The position numbers and the translations under genes are program-made. The notes under the pieces are model-generated. The model was not told the DNA's origin and ran no database searches. It worked only from the letters and a program-made list of their open reading frames with translations. From assembly GCA_902515395.1 (NCBI GenBank), contig CABXUL010000008.1:1-53107 (forward strand): 53,107 nt of DNA, written 5' to 3'. Position 1 is the first letter of the stretch. Every line of letters starts with the position of its first letter. This DNA comes from an uncultured Bacteroidota bacterium. GTDB taxonomy: Bacteria > Bacteroidota > Bacteroidia > Flavobacteriales > Flavobacteriaceae. Of the stretch, positions 25,880-35,058 are shown piece after piece.

Positions 25880-27241
25880 ATGAAAAAAAAATTTAATACT
25901 TTGATCTTTTTTTGTCTTTTAACAGCAATTATAAACGCACAAAAAAAACCAAATGTAATTATCATTTATACTGACGATCAGGCAACATTAGATGTCAATA
26001 TTTTAGGGGCTAAAGATCTTGTTTCACCTAATATGGATAAATTAATGTTAAGTGGAACCACATTTACTCAGTTCTACGCTTCTCCAGTTTGCTCTCCTTC
26101 CCGTGCATCATTATTAACTGGTAAAAACCCTCAAAGAGCAGGTGTACCTGGAAACGCAGGACAAGATTTAAGTAGAACATCTGGGCTCCCACCCTCTGAA
26201 TATACAATGGCCGAGATGTTTAAAGATAACGGTTATGCAACCTACCTGATTGGAAAATGGCATTTGGGGTATCAACCAGAAATGCGTCCAAATCAGCAAG
26301 GATTTGATTATAGCTTTGGTCATTTGGTTGGTTGTATAGATAATTATTCTCATTTCTACTATTGGGGAGGGGACAATAATTATGTAGGTGGACCAAACAG
26401 ACATGACCTATATCGAAACGATGAAGAGATTTTTTTAGATGGAGAATATTTTCCTGATTTAATGGTAAAAGAAGCTAAAAAAGTAATCGATAAAAAGTCA
26501 GAGGATCCATTTTTTATCTTTTTTGCAATGAACACCCCACACTATCCGTATCAGGGTTATGCAAAATGGATCAAATATTATAGGGATAAAGGCGTTAAGC
26601 ATCCCCGAGATCTCTACGCCGCTTTTTTAACAACCCAGGATGAAAAAATTGGAGAGTTAATTGAATTACTTGAAGACAATGAACTAAGAGAAAATACTAT
26701 TATCATATTTCAATCGGATAATGGACATTCCACTGAAACACGCGCTTATCATGGGGGAGGATTCACCGGTCCTTATCGAGGTGCAAAACAAAGTTTATTT
26801 GAAGGGGGAATTCGTGTGCCAGCTGCCATATCTTGGCCAGGTAAAATTCCATCAAATCAATTTAGAGATCAAATGAGTGTTAATGTAGATTGGATGCCTA
26901 CTTTGATCGATTTATGTGGTTTTGATATGGACACTTCTGATTTGGATGGTAAATCACTATTGCCCATAATTGAAAATGAAAATACACCCTCCAATCACGA
27001 GAAAGGTTATTGCTGGGAGTTTGGAAGAAGAGGGGATCCTACTTGGGTTGCAAGAAAGGGAAAATGGAAACTATATGCCAACCCTTATGATACTAGTAGA
27101 AGAGAGTATACTTATCCTGAAAAATTTGTACTTTTTGATTTGGAAAATGATCCCGGAGAGTCTGTTAATTTATATGATCAAAAGCCAAATATTGTTAATG
27201 AACTAAAATCATTATATAAAGCCTGGAAAAGTAAACAATGA
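25880..27241 (+). CDS. Sulfatase (S1 type, CSPSR motif), exported
   Basis: I use the ATG at 25880 (453 residues) rather than 25859, because it begins the signal peptide directly and follows the previous stop by five bases. TDDQATLDVNILG holds the metal Asp pair, the formylglycine motif is CSPSR (Cys71 to Arg75) with ASLLTGKNPQRAGVPGNAG after it, and GKWHLGYQPEMRPN, NTPHYPYQ and SDNGHSTE complete the site. The PQRxGV context resembles the arylsulfatase group often annotated near S1_16 or S1_19, tentatively. Its stop codon overlaps the start of the heparinase-like gene (ATGA), indicating translational coupling of this sulfatase with a lyase. Confidence 0.92.
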   Translation: MKKKFNTLIFFCLLTAIINAQKKPNVIIIYTDDQATLDVNILGAKDLVSPNMDKLMLSGTTFTQFYASPVCSPSRASLLTGKNPQRAGVPGNAGQDLSRTSGLPPSEYTMAEMFKDNGYATYLIGKWHLGYQPEMRPNQQGFDYSFGHLVGCIDNYSHFYYWGGDNNYVGGPNRHDLYRNDEEIFLDGEYFPDLMVKEAKKVIDKKSEDPFFIFFAMNTPHYPYQGYAKWIKYYRDKGVKHPRDLYAAFLTTQDEKIGELIELLEDNELRENTIIIFQSDNGHSTETRAYHGGGFTGPYRGAKQSLFEGGIRVPAAISWPGKIPSNQFRDQMSVNVDWMPTLIDLCGFDMDTSDLDGKSLLPIIENENTPSNHEKGYCWEFGRRGDPTWVARKGKWKLYANPYDTSRREYTYPEKFVLFDLENDPGESVNLYDQKPNIVNELKSLYKAWKSKQ

Positions 27242-29835
27242 ATTTAAAATTTATATTTTTTTCGTTTTTGTTAAGTACTATTATAATCAGTTGCCAACCC
27301 CAAAAAAAAGAAATTGATTTAGGTGGTTTGGAGCTTCCTGAAATGGTATATCCCAAGTACAGGAGATGGATGTCTCCAGATAACGGAGATCTTGCCAGAT
27401 TTAAAAGCCCTAGTCTTCAATGGCCATCAATGAATTCAAAAAAATATAACATAAGACTGGCAAGAGATAAAAATTTTACCCAAGATTTAATCTCCATAGA
27501 TAAGATTCCTTTTACAATGATTAATGTTCATCAGCCTTTAGAAAAGGGATTGTGGTTCTGGCAATTCAAATCAATTAATGGAAATTGGAGCGAAATTGCT
27601 TCTTTTAAAATTGACAATAGTTCAATTGATTTTGTTCCTCCAAGTTTCGATACCCTTTTGAATTCCATACCTAAAAGTCATCCAAGGGTATTAGTGAAAA
27701 AGGAAAATTGGGATAAAGTTAGCATAAAATCCACGTTGTATGAAGAGAGCAAAAAAATTATAGAACAAGCTGACAAAATTATTTCAAGGAGAATTCCAAG
27801 TGAGCGAGACGCTCAAATTCAATTTAAAGGAAGAGATGCATCTGAGACAGAAAAAATTAAAAAGAATTTTAGTCAAAAAGTTGGATTTGAGTTTGGAAAA
27901 TCACTTAATATTTTGACAAAAGCTTATGTGTTATCAAAAAAAGATAAATACTATACTTCAGCACTTAAGTGGATGCGTGAGGCAATAACTTGGGATCCGA
28001 GGGGATTAACTAGAATTAATGATTTTGGTGATGCAATGATAATGCAATCCCTAGCTATTTCAATTGATGTTTTTTGGGACAGATTAAGTGAAAAAGATAA
28101 ACTAGATGTATTAAATCAAATTATTACTCGTGGAGAGGGTTTTTATGATCATTGGACTGGTAATTATTCTCTTGCAAACAGAAACTCTTCTATGCATGTT
28201 TGGCAACATATACTTCATAATTTATTTCTAACCTCTATTGCTTTAATTGATGAAGTCCCAGAGGCCTCAAAATGGTTAAAATATATTTATGAGTTGTGGC
28301 TGGCACAGCATCCTAAAATGGCAGAAAATGATGGAGCCTGGTTTAATGGAACAGGATATATGAGGATGAATGTTATGACACTTCTTGATATTCCATATAA
28401 ATTAGGAGAATTTACAGGGGTTAACTTTTTTGTGGTCCCCTGGTATAGGAACTTTATCAGATGGCTTACTTATTCTTACCCCCCGGGAGCCACTAGTGAT
28501 GGATTTTGTAATGATGGAAAAAAATGGCCAATACCAAATTTAGAATATGCAGCATTTTCAGATGCTTTTGCAAGAATTACGGGAGATCAAATGGCACTTA
28601 AATACTCTAGATCAGTTCTAGCCACTCTAAAAGAAATTGATGAACCTATAATTGATCTTGGTTACACAGGTGGAGCTATTGAAAAAGTTGATCTTTCTGA
28701 TGATCTCGAGTATGCATGGTTTAGAATAACAAATGGTTATGAAATACCTTTACCTATAATTGACAATGAAAAAGAATTACCTGATGCAGAAATTTTTCCT
28801 GATGTTGGGGTAGCTTATATGAATTCAAATCGCAAAGACATTAAAAATAATCTAAGGATTTCTATAAAAAGTTCACCCATGGGGCCACTTGCTCACACCC
28901 ATGCTGAACATAATACTTTCAACATTGCATTCAAGGGTAAAAGACTATTTTATAATTCTGGTTATCGTCCCTGGATGGGTGCTCCACATACTCAGGCCTG
29001 GTATAAACATACTCAAGGACATAATGGGATTTTAGTTGATCAAAAAGGACAACTTTATGATGCAGGTGCATATGGTTTTTTACCAAGATTTATTAGAGGT
29101 AAGTCACTTTCTTATGCTGTCGGAGATGCATCACACGCATATCAGGCTCATGAATTATCAATGAAAGCTAGAAAAGACAATACCCCCAATGATATGGAAG
29201 TTGATGTTTTTAAAAGACATTATATTTTACTTAAGCCTAATATTTTTATAGTCTATGATGATTTAGAATCAAAAAGTCCAGTCGATTGGAGTTGGTTAAT
29301 TCATAATTATGATGGCTTGAAATTGAACTCGGAAAATAAAACTGTTGAGACAATCTACAAAGATAGAGGGGGCAAGGTAACCCTCTTTGGTTCAACAGAT
29401 CTAGACTATTCCGTCACTGATAAATTTTTGGTAGAGCCGAAAAACTTTATTGGTAAAAAAGATCCTTACGGAAATCTACTTACCTACAAAAATCACTGGC
29501 ATTTTAAGGCGACCTCTAAGGATAAACAGCAAAAGATGAGGTTTTTGGCTATTATTCGAGTTAGTGATAATTTAAATTACCACCCCATTGTTTTAAATAA
29601 TGATGATAAGTTTGAAATTAATGGGTGGACAATAAAGGCGAATCTTGATATTTCAACCCCTGCATATATAAATATTATTAATGATGATCTTGGTTTGAAT
29701 TTTCAATCTAATATTTCCGATGAAGATGATGTTAGTAAGTTAATCGAGATTGTCAATGGTGAAAAAATAATTAAAACGGTATCTGATAGCTATCCAGCTA
29801 GCATAATAAGTGCCTCAAAAAGAACTAATGAATAA
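27238..29835 (+). CDS. Heparinase II/III-type polysaccharide lyase with DUF4962-like N-terminus, lipoprotein
   Basis: The 865-residue lipoprotein has lipobox IISC (Cys19). Residues about 30-135 are an Fn3-like domain (WFWQFKSINGNWS). An (alpha/alpha) toroid of DUF4962 type follows to about 520, with NRNSSMHVWQH, a likely catalytic region, and ENDGAWFNGTGYMRMN. The C-terminal anti-parallel beta sheet of heparinase II/III fold contains AHTHAEHNTFNIAFKGKRLF and GHNGILVDQKGQ. Such lyases cleave the bond 4 to a uronic acid by beta-elimination. The catalytic His/Tyr pair is probably within the NRNSS...H and TGYMRMN segments. It shares four bases with the upstream sulfatase and overlaps the next by eight. 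The polysaccharide is unknown. Confidence 0.85.
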   Translation: MNLKFIFFSFLLSTIIISCQPQKKEIDLGGLELPEMVYPKYRRWMSPDNGDLARFKSPSLQWPSMNSKKYNIRLARDKNFTQDLISIDKIPFTMINVHQPLEKGLWFWQFKSINGNWSEIASFKIDNSSIDFVPPSFDTLLNSIPKSHPRVLVKKENWDKVSIKSTLYEESKKIIEQADKIISRRIPSERDAQIQFKGRDASETEKIKKNFSQKVGFEFGKSLNILTKAYVLSKKDKYYTSALKWMREAITWDPRGLTRINDFGDAMIMQSLAISIDVFWDRLSEKDKLDVLNQIITRGEGFYDHWTGNYSLANRNSSMHVWQHILHNLFLTSIALIDEVPEASKWLKYIYELWLAQHPKMAENDGAWFNGTGYMRMNVMTLLDIPYKLGEFTGVNFFVVPWYRNFIRWLTYSYPPGATSDGFCNDGKKWPIPNLEYAAFSDAFARITGDQMALKYSRSVLATLKEIDEPIIDLGYTGGAIEKVDLSDDLEYAWFRITNGYEIPLPIIDNEKELPDAEIFPDVGVAYMNSNRKDIKNNLRISIKSSPMGPLAHTHAEHNTFNIAFKGKRLFYNSGYRPWMGAPHTQAWYKHTQGHNGILVDQKGQLYDAGAYGFLPRFIRGKSLSYAVGDASHAYQAHELSMKARKDNTPNDMEVDVFKRHYILLKPNIFIVYDDLESKSPVDWSWLIHNYDGLKLNSENKTVETIYKDRGGKVTLFGSTDLDYSVTDKFLVEPKNFIGKKDPYGNLLTYKNHWHFKATSKDKQQKMRFLAIIRVSDNLNYHPIVLNNDDKFEINGWTIKANLDISTPAYINIINDDLGLNFQSNISDEDDVSKLIEIVNGEKIIKTVSDSYPASIISASKRTNE

Positions 29836-31303
29836 CCACAAACTTTTAAGCTTTATTTTTTTATTAATGCTGCTAAATACTTTTTTAGCATGTAGACCCT
29901 CTCAAACATTGAATTCATCTCCCAATGTACTGATGATTAGCATTGATGATCTTAATGATTGGATAGGAGTATTAGGAGTTAATCCAAATGTAAAAACACC
30001 AAATATAGATAGATTAGCAAAAGAGGGATTTTTGTTTTCTAATGCTCATTGTCAAGCTCCTATTTGCGGCCCATCAAGAGCATCTTTACTATCAGGTTTA
30101 AGACCATCCACAACTGGTATATACGGGCAAATAAGGGATGAGAATTTAAGAAAAGCACATCCTGTTTTAAATCAAATTAGCTTTTTACCAGAATATTTTG
30201 CAAATAACGGATACAAAACCCTTGGAGTAGGTAAAATTTTTCATGGTCATGCACCCAAAGGGGTTTTTCAAGTTTCTGGCGGAAGAATAAAAGGTTTTGG
30301 TCCAAAACCAAAAAATTTTTTTAGGTGGAGTCAAAAAGGAACATCTACTGATTGGGGAATTTTCCCTAATAAGGATAGTTTAATGTACGACTTCAACTAC
30401 GCTAATTGGGCAAAAAATGAACTTGAAAAGAATCATAATGCTCCTTTTTTTATGGCCGTTGGATTTATAAGGCCTCATGTTCCATGGTATGCTCCAAAAA
30501 AGTGGTTTGATTTATACCCCATAGAAGATATTTCTCTTCCTAAATATGACCCTGATGATTATGATGATCTGCCGCGAATTGCAAAAGATATAGCACACAG
30601 AGGAATGATGCCAACAACAGATTGGGCTATTAAAAATAGAGAGTGGAAATATATTATTCAAGCATATTTAGCATGTATTTCTTTTGTTGATCATCAAGTA
30701 GGCATAGTACTTAGTGCACTTGAAAAAAGTAAACATAAGGAAAATACAATAATTGTTTTATGGTCAGATCATGGTTATGAAATTGGAGAGAAAGGAACCT
30801 TTGGAAAGCATACCCTCTGGAGTGAGTCTACCAGAGTTCCACTAATGATTAAATTACCAGGGATGAAGGGTGGTAAAAAGATAAAAAATCCGGTAGAGCT
30901 ACTGGATTTATATCCAACTTTACTTGAAGTGACTAATCTACCAAAAAACCCCTTAAATGAAGGGAAAAGCCTTATTTCACTAATTAATGGAAAGATTGAA
31001 GATTCAGTACCAGCAATTACAACTTATGGAATGAATAATCACAGCTTAATAAATCAAACTCACCGATATATTAGATATGAGGATGGATCTGAGGAGTTGT
31101 ATAATTTAATTAATGATCCAAATGAGAGAAATAATATAGCAAATCAAGATGGCTCAAACATAATAAAAAGGAATTTTATTAGACATATTCCAAGTTTAAA
31201 TGAGCCCTGGTCACCAAGCAGTTATAATACTGTTAATGATTATTTTAAAAGAACATCAAATAGTGAGGATTTAACATTTTACAAGGATAAAAATAACCAA
31301 TAA
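29828..31303 (+). CDS. Sulfatase, iduronate-2-sulfatase-like (S1_7-like), lipoprotein
   Basis: I start at the ATG at 29828 (491 residues), where a signal with lipobox FLAC (Cys22) begins; the ATG at 29810 would add six polar residues inside the preceding gene. SIDDLNDWIGVLG and AHCQAPICGPSR (formylglycine Cys80 to Arg84) place it beside the sulfatase at 20954. GVGKIFHGHAPKG, IRPHVPWYAPKKWFDLYP and WSDHGYEIGEKGTFGKHT follow. The start overlaps the lyase stop (ATGAATAA), and its own stop overlaps the start of the PhoD-type gene by one base, so three genes are tightly coupled. The two S1_7-like paralogues may address two sulfation patterns on uronic acid or neighbouring sugars. Confidence 0.92.
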   Translation: MNNHKLLSFIFLLMLLNTFLACRPSQTLNSSPNVLMISIDDLNDWIGVLGVNPNVKTPNIDRLAKEGFLFSNAHCQAPICGPSRASLLSGLRPSTTGIYGQIRDENLRKAHPVLNQISFLPEYFANNGYKTLGVGKIFHGHAPKGVFQVSGGRIKGFGPKPKNFFRWSQKGTSTDWGIFPNKDSLMYDFNYANWAKNELEKNHNAPFFMAVGFIRPHVPWYAPKKWFDLYPIEDISLPKYDPDDYDDLPRIAKDIAHRGMMPTTDWAIKNREWKYIIQAYLACISFVDHQVGIVLSALEKSKHKENTIIVLWSDHGYEIGEKGTFGKHTLWSESTRVPLMIKLPGMKGGKKIKNPVELLDLYPTLLEVTNLPKNPLNEGKSLISLINGKIEDSVPAITTYGMNNHSLINQTHRYIRYEDGSEELYNLINDPNERNNIANQDGSNIIKRNFIRHIPSLNEPWSPSSYNTVNDYFKRTSNSEDLTFYKDKNNQ

Positions 31304-32760
31304 TGATTTTAAAAAAAGTTTTTATTATAACAGTTTTAGTAAGCTGTTTTGCTAACTCACAAATAGATAAAGGCCCTTATTTTGCAACTGGAATAAGAAT
31401 TGGAGATGTAAGTCAAAATGAAGCTATTATTTGGACTAGATTAACAAAAAATAAAATTAGAGTAAATAATGCCCCACTTCCAATTTCTCTATACGTTCAT
31501 CCTGAGACAGGAAAAAGACATTTAAGAGAAACAAGAAGAGATAAAGATGGAATGGTATATTTCCCCCAGGGTTTTGATATTAATACTGTTGAGGGTGCTG
31601 TTCCAGGTGCTGAAGGAGATGTAAAAATTAACTTCAGACAAAAAGGTTCTGAAAAATGGAATTTTACAGATTGGAGGTCAGTTTCAAAAAAAGCTAATTA
31701 CAGCATAAAATTTATTTTAACTGATCTTGAACCTGGAGTGACTTATGAGATTTTAGTTGAGGGTAGATCTAGTAATCAGCATAAGGTTTCCTCAAAAATA
31801 AAGGGAATTTTTAAGACACCTCCAGACCCTGAAATTTCGAAGAAAATAGTTTTTGCTGCTAGTACTTGTCAGGGGTACCCCGATCAAGATCTACCAGATG
31901 GATACAAAATATATCCATTTTTAGAAAGTCTTGATCTTGATTTTTTTGTACATGCTGGAGATATAGTTTACTATGACAATCTAGCAAAAAACAAAAAAAT
32001 GGCCCATTACCATTGGGATAGAATGTTCAGTTTACCAACTAATAAATCATTCCATTCAAAGGTTACAAGTTATTTTGAAAAAGATGATCACGATGCTTGG
32101 TTTAACGATAGCTATAGAGGAATTGAAACATCTTTTATGGGGAGTTTTACATTTGACCAAGGACTTGAGGTTTTTCGTCAGGAAATGCCAATCAAAGACA
32201 AAACATATAGAACATTTAGATGGGGTAAAGATCTTCAAATTTGGCTTGTTGAGGGAAGAGATTACAGAAGCCCAAACACGATGAAGGACGGCCCTAAAAA
32301 AACAATTTGGGGGAAAGATCAAATGGAGTGGTTCAAAAGCACTGTTTCAGCCTCTAATGCTACTTTTAAAATACTTATAAGTCCTACCCCTGTTATTGGC
32401 CCTGATAGACCTACTAAAAAAGATAATCATTCAAATAAGGGTTTTTTCTATGAGGGAGAGAATATCCGGAAATTTATATCCTCTCAGCCCAATATGTATG
32501 TTGTTTGTGGGGATCGACATTGGCAATATGTTTCTAAACATCGTAAATATGGAATTGTTGAGTTTTCTATTGGTCCAAACAGTATGGAACATGCAGGTGG
32601 ATGGAAACAAGATAATGTTAAGCCCGAACATCTTTACCTAAACGTAGTGGGAGGTGTAATGACGGTAACCATTGATCCTAAAGATTCTCCAAAAATAATT
32701 GTCAGGCATTATGATGTTGATGGTAATGAGTTAAATAAGTTTGTGGCTACGGCTAAATAA
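31303..32760 (+). CDS. PhoD-type metallophosphoesterase (alkaline phosphatase D-like)
   Basis: The protein has 485 residues with a signal peptide ending near ANSQ. A PhoD N-terminal beta-domain spans about 22-165 (GPYFATGIRIGDV, WTRLT), and the metallophosphatase domain follows. Metal-binding segments are HAGDIVYYDN (Asp220), EKDDHDAWFND (Asp261, Asp262, His263, Asp264) and CGDRHWQYVS (Asp404, His406). PhoD enzymes hydrolyse phosphomono- and diesters with Ca/Fe. Here the protein sits in an operon of sulfatases and lyases, overlapping the upstream gene by one base, and a second copy lies at 48724. The conserved RSPNTMKDGPKKTIWG segment, shared by both, may define a subgroup linked to glycan loci. 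Whether the ester is phosphate or sulfate is open. Confidence 0.88.
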   Translation: MILKKVFIITVLVSCFANSQIDKGPYFATGIRIGDVSQNEAIIWTRLTKNKIRVNNAPLPISLYVHPETGKRHLRETRRDKDGMVYFPQGFDINTVEGAVPGAEGDVKINFRQKGSEKWNFTDWRSVSKKANYSIKFILTDLEPGVTYEILVEGRSSNQHKVSSKIKGIFKTPPDPEISKKIVFAASTCQGYPDQDLPDGYKIYPFLESLDLDFFVHAGDIVYYDNLAKNKKMAHYHWDRMFSLPTNKSFHSKVTSYFEKDDHDAWFNDSYRGIETSFMGSFTFDQGLEVFRQEMPIKDKTYRTFRWGKDLQIWLVEGRDYRSPNTMKDGPKKTIWGKDQMEWFKSTVSASNATFKILISPTPVIGPDRPTKKDNHSNKGFFYEGENIRKFISSQPNMYVVCGDRHWQYVSKHRKYGIVEFSIGPNSMEHAGGWKQDNVKPEHLYLNVVGGVMTVTIDPKDSPKIIVRHYDVDGNELNKFVATAK

Positions 32761-32776
32761 TATAATTTATTAAAAA

Positions 32777-33532
32777 GTGAAAAATTTAATTGGAAAAGTT
32801 GCACTAGTAACAGGTGCCTCAAGAGATATTGGGAGAGCGATTAGTATATCTCTTGCTAATGCTGGAGTTAAGGTATTGGTAAATTATTATCGAGATAAAT
32901 CCATGGGTGAGGAGACAGTTAGTATTATAAAAAATAACGGGGGAGATGCTATAGCCGTTTACGCGGATGTAACAAATTCTGGGGATGTTTCAAATATGAT
33001 AAAAGAATCCCAAAAGGTTTTTGGCAATGAAGTGCATATTCTTGTTAATAATGTAGGAGGCTTATTCGCACGGAAAAAAATATCTGAAATAGATGAAAAT
33101 TTTTATTATTTATTGATGGATGTGAATTTCAAGTCAGTATTTCTTGTGACAAAAGCAATAAAGCCTATAATGCCTGAAGGAGGATCTATTGTTAATATTT
33201 CATCACAAGCCGCCAGAGATGGAGGAGGACCTGGATCATCACTATATTCAGCATCAAAAGGAGCGGTAACCAGTTATACTAGGGCTCTTGCTAGGGAATT
33301 TGGACCGGATGGAATTCGTGTTAATGCAATTACCGCTGGAATGACATCTACTCGTTTCCATGACGATTTCACTTCGGATGAGACTCGTAAAAAAGTTGCT
33401 GGTGCAACCCCTCTTAGAAGAGAAGGGAAGCCTGAGGAAATTGCAGACTTGGCCATTTACCTCGCTTCCGATAGTTCTTCTTATATTACTGGAGCCAACA
33501 TTGATATTAACGGTGGAATATTAAATAGTTAA
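32777..33532 (+). CDS. SDR family oxidoreductase (FabG-like)
   Basis: The 251-residue cytosolic protein starts at a GTG (32777). It has the classical short-chain dehydrogenase pattern: cofactor loop TGASRDIG (12-19, with Asp where Gly is common), NNVGG (91-95), and the catalytic triad Ser143, Tyr157, Lys161 in LYSASKG. The C-terminus IYLASDSSSYITGANIDINGG is typical of 3-oxoacyl-ACP reductase-like and sugar or gluconate dehydrogenases. In this setting it is more likely to reduce or oxidise a sugar-derived keto acid, such as the product of an unsaturated uronate, than to act in fatty acid synthesis. Cofactor preference cannot be settled. It lies 16 bases after the PhoD-type gene and two bases before a sulfatase. 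Confidence 0.9.
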   Translation: MKNLIGKVALVTGASRDIGRAISISLANAGVKVLVNYYRDKSMGEETVSIIKNNGGDAIAVYADVTNSGDVSNMIKESQKVFGNEVHILVNNVGGLFARKKISEIDENFYYLLMDVNFKSVFLVTKAIKPIMPEGGSIVNISSQAARDGGGPGSSLYSASKGAVTSYTRALAREFGPDGIRVNAITAGMTSTRFHDDFTSDETRKKVAGATPLRREGKPEEIADLAIYLASDSSSYITGANIDINGGILNS

Positions 33533-33534
33533 AA

Positions 33535-35049
33535 ATGTTTTTAAAAAATAAAATTTTTAAAATAACACTTTTTACATTCCTTTTTGTAATTAGTTGTGTA
33601 ACCAAAGATTTAGAACAAATTAAATCACCAAATGTGATTTATATTTTAGCCGATGATCTAGGATATGGAGATTTAGGATGCTATAATAAAAAATCAAAAA
33701 TTTTTACTCCCAATATTGATCTACTTGCATCTGAGGGAATGATGTTTACTGATATGCATTCTACTTCATCAGTTTGTACACCTACTCGCTATAGTATTAT
33801 CACTGGTGAATACGCCTGGCGAACTAGATTGAAGTCAGGAGTTTTATGGAGTTATGGACCATTAATGATCCCCGATGAAAAAGCAACAGTCTCGAAATTA
33901 TTCAAGAAAAAAAATTATAGTACTGCAGTTATTGGAAAATGGCATTTAGGGTTGGACTGGCAGCTAAAAAAATCCTATAAGCAAGCTGATATTATAACTA
34001 ATGATCTTGGTCTAATAACTGATTACAGTGAAAAAATAGTGGACTTTTCTAAAAATCCAACAAGAGGTCCTAGAAACGTTGGTTTTGATTATCATTATAT
34101 AATTCCAGCTTCTTTGGATATACCTCCTTATGTATATTTGGAAGGCGGTATGTTTACTACACCAATCAATGATTATACCGAGGGAAGTAATTTGGAAAGG
34201 GATAAAGATGGCGACTTTTGGAGACCAGGTCCCATGGCTGAGGGTTTTGAATTTTATGAGGTTTTACCAAAATTTATTAACAAGGCAAAAGATTACTTAA
34301 CCAAAGCTAAAAAGAACGACAATCCGTTTTTTTTATATTTACCACTTGCTGCACCTCACACTCCATGGGTTCCACAATCAAACTATAATGGAGTTTCAAA
34401 TGCAGGACAGTATGGGGAGTTTGTTACTATGGTTGATGATCAAGTTGGAAATCTACTTCATCACCTTAAAAACTTAGGACTTGAAGAGGATACAATTGTT
34501 GTTTTTGCAAGCGATAATGGTCCTTATTGGAAACAACCTTACATCGATGAATTTGATCATAGGGCTGCGGGAGAACTTAGGGGGATGAAAGGTGATATTT
34601 ATGATGGTGGACATCGAATTCCTCACATAGTAAGGTGGCCCGGCAAGATTAAAGCTGGAAGTAAAAACCATATTCCTAATACACTCGCAAGTTTTTATTC
34701 AACTATCGCTGATTTATTAAATTTGGATTCAACTGCAATTGATAGTTACAGTATTTTTAGTCAATTGGTTGGTGACAGTAAAAAAGAAACTTATCAACTG
34801 ATTATTCATCATACTAGTGAGGGACATTTTGCTATTAGACAGGGAGATTGGAAAATGATAGAGAAATTAGGATCGGGAGGTTTTTCTTTACCGAAAACAG
34901 TTAAACCAAAGCCTGGAGTTAGACAAGAGCGTCTTTACAACATGAGAGAAGACTTATCTGAACAAATAAATTTGGCTGAGGATTATCCAAAAATAATTAC
35001 TGATATGAAATATAAGCTCGATTCAATCAGATCAATATCAATGAATTAA
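33535..35049 (+). CDS. Sulfatase, arylsulfatase/GALNS-like (CTPTR motif), lipoprotein
   Basis: The 504-residue lipoprotein has lipobox VISC (Cys21). LADDLGYGDLGCYN has the metal Asp pair, the formylglycine motif is CTPTR (Cys81 to Arg85), and YSIITGEYAWRTRLKSGVLW follows, a context typical of the bacterial group related to galactosamine-6-sulfatase (tentatively S1_15). GKWHLGLDWQ, LAAPHTPWVPQ, and ASDNGPYWKQPYIDEFDHRA give the remaining site. Bacterial relatives commonly remove 6-O-sulfate from galactose-type sugars, but the substrate here may be another hexose. The gene starts two bases after the SDR gene and precedes the N-sulfatase-like gene by nine. Confidence 0.92.
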   Translation: MFLKNKIFKITLFTFLFVISCVTKDLEQIKSPNVIYILADDLGYGDLGCYNKKSKIFTPNIDLLASEGMMFTDMHSTSSVCTPTRYSIITGEYAWRTRLKSGVLWSYGPLMIPDEKATVSKLFKKKNYSTAVIGKWHLGLDWQLKKSYKQADIITNDLGLITDYSEKIVDFSKNPTRGPRNVGFDYHYIIPASLDIPPYVYLEGGMFTTPINDYTEGSNLERDKDGDFWRPGPMAEGFEFYEVLPKFINKAKDYLTKAKKNDNPFFLYLPLAAPHTPWVPQSNYNGVSNAGQYGEFVTMVDDQVGNLLHHLKNLGLEEDTIVVFASDNGPYWKQPYIDEFDHRAAGELRGMKGDIYDGGHRIPHIVRWPGKIKAGSKNHIPNTLASFYSTIADLLNLDSTAIDSYSIFSQLVGDSKKETYQLIIHHTSEGHFAIRQGDWKMIEKLGSGGFSLPKTVKPKPGVRQERLYNMREDLSEQINLAEDYPKIITDMKYKLDSIRSISMN

Positions 35050-35058
35050 AACAAACAG

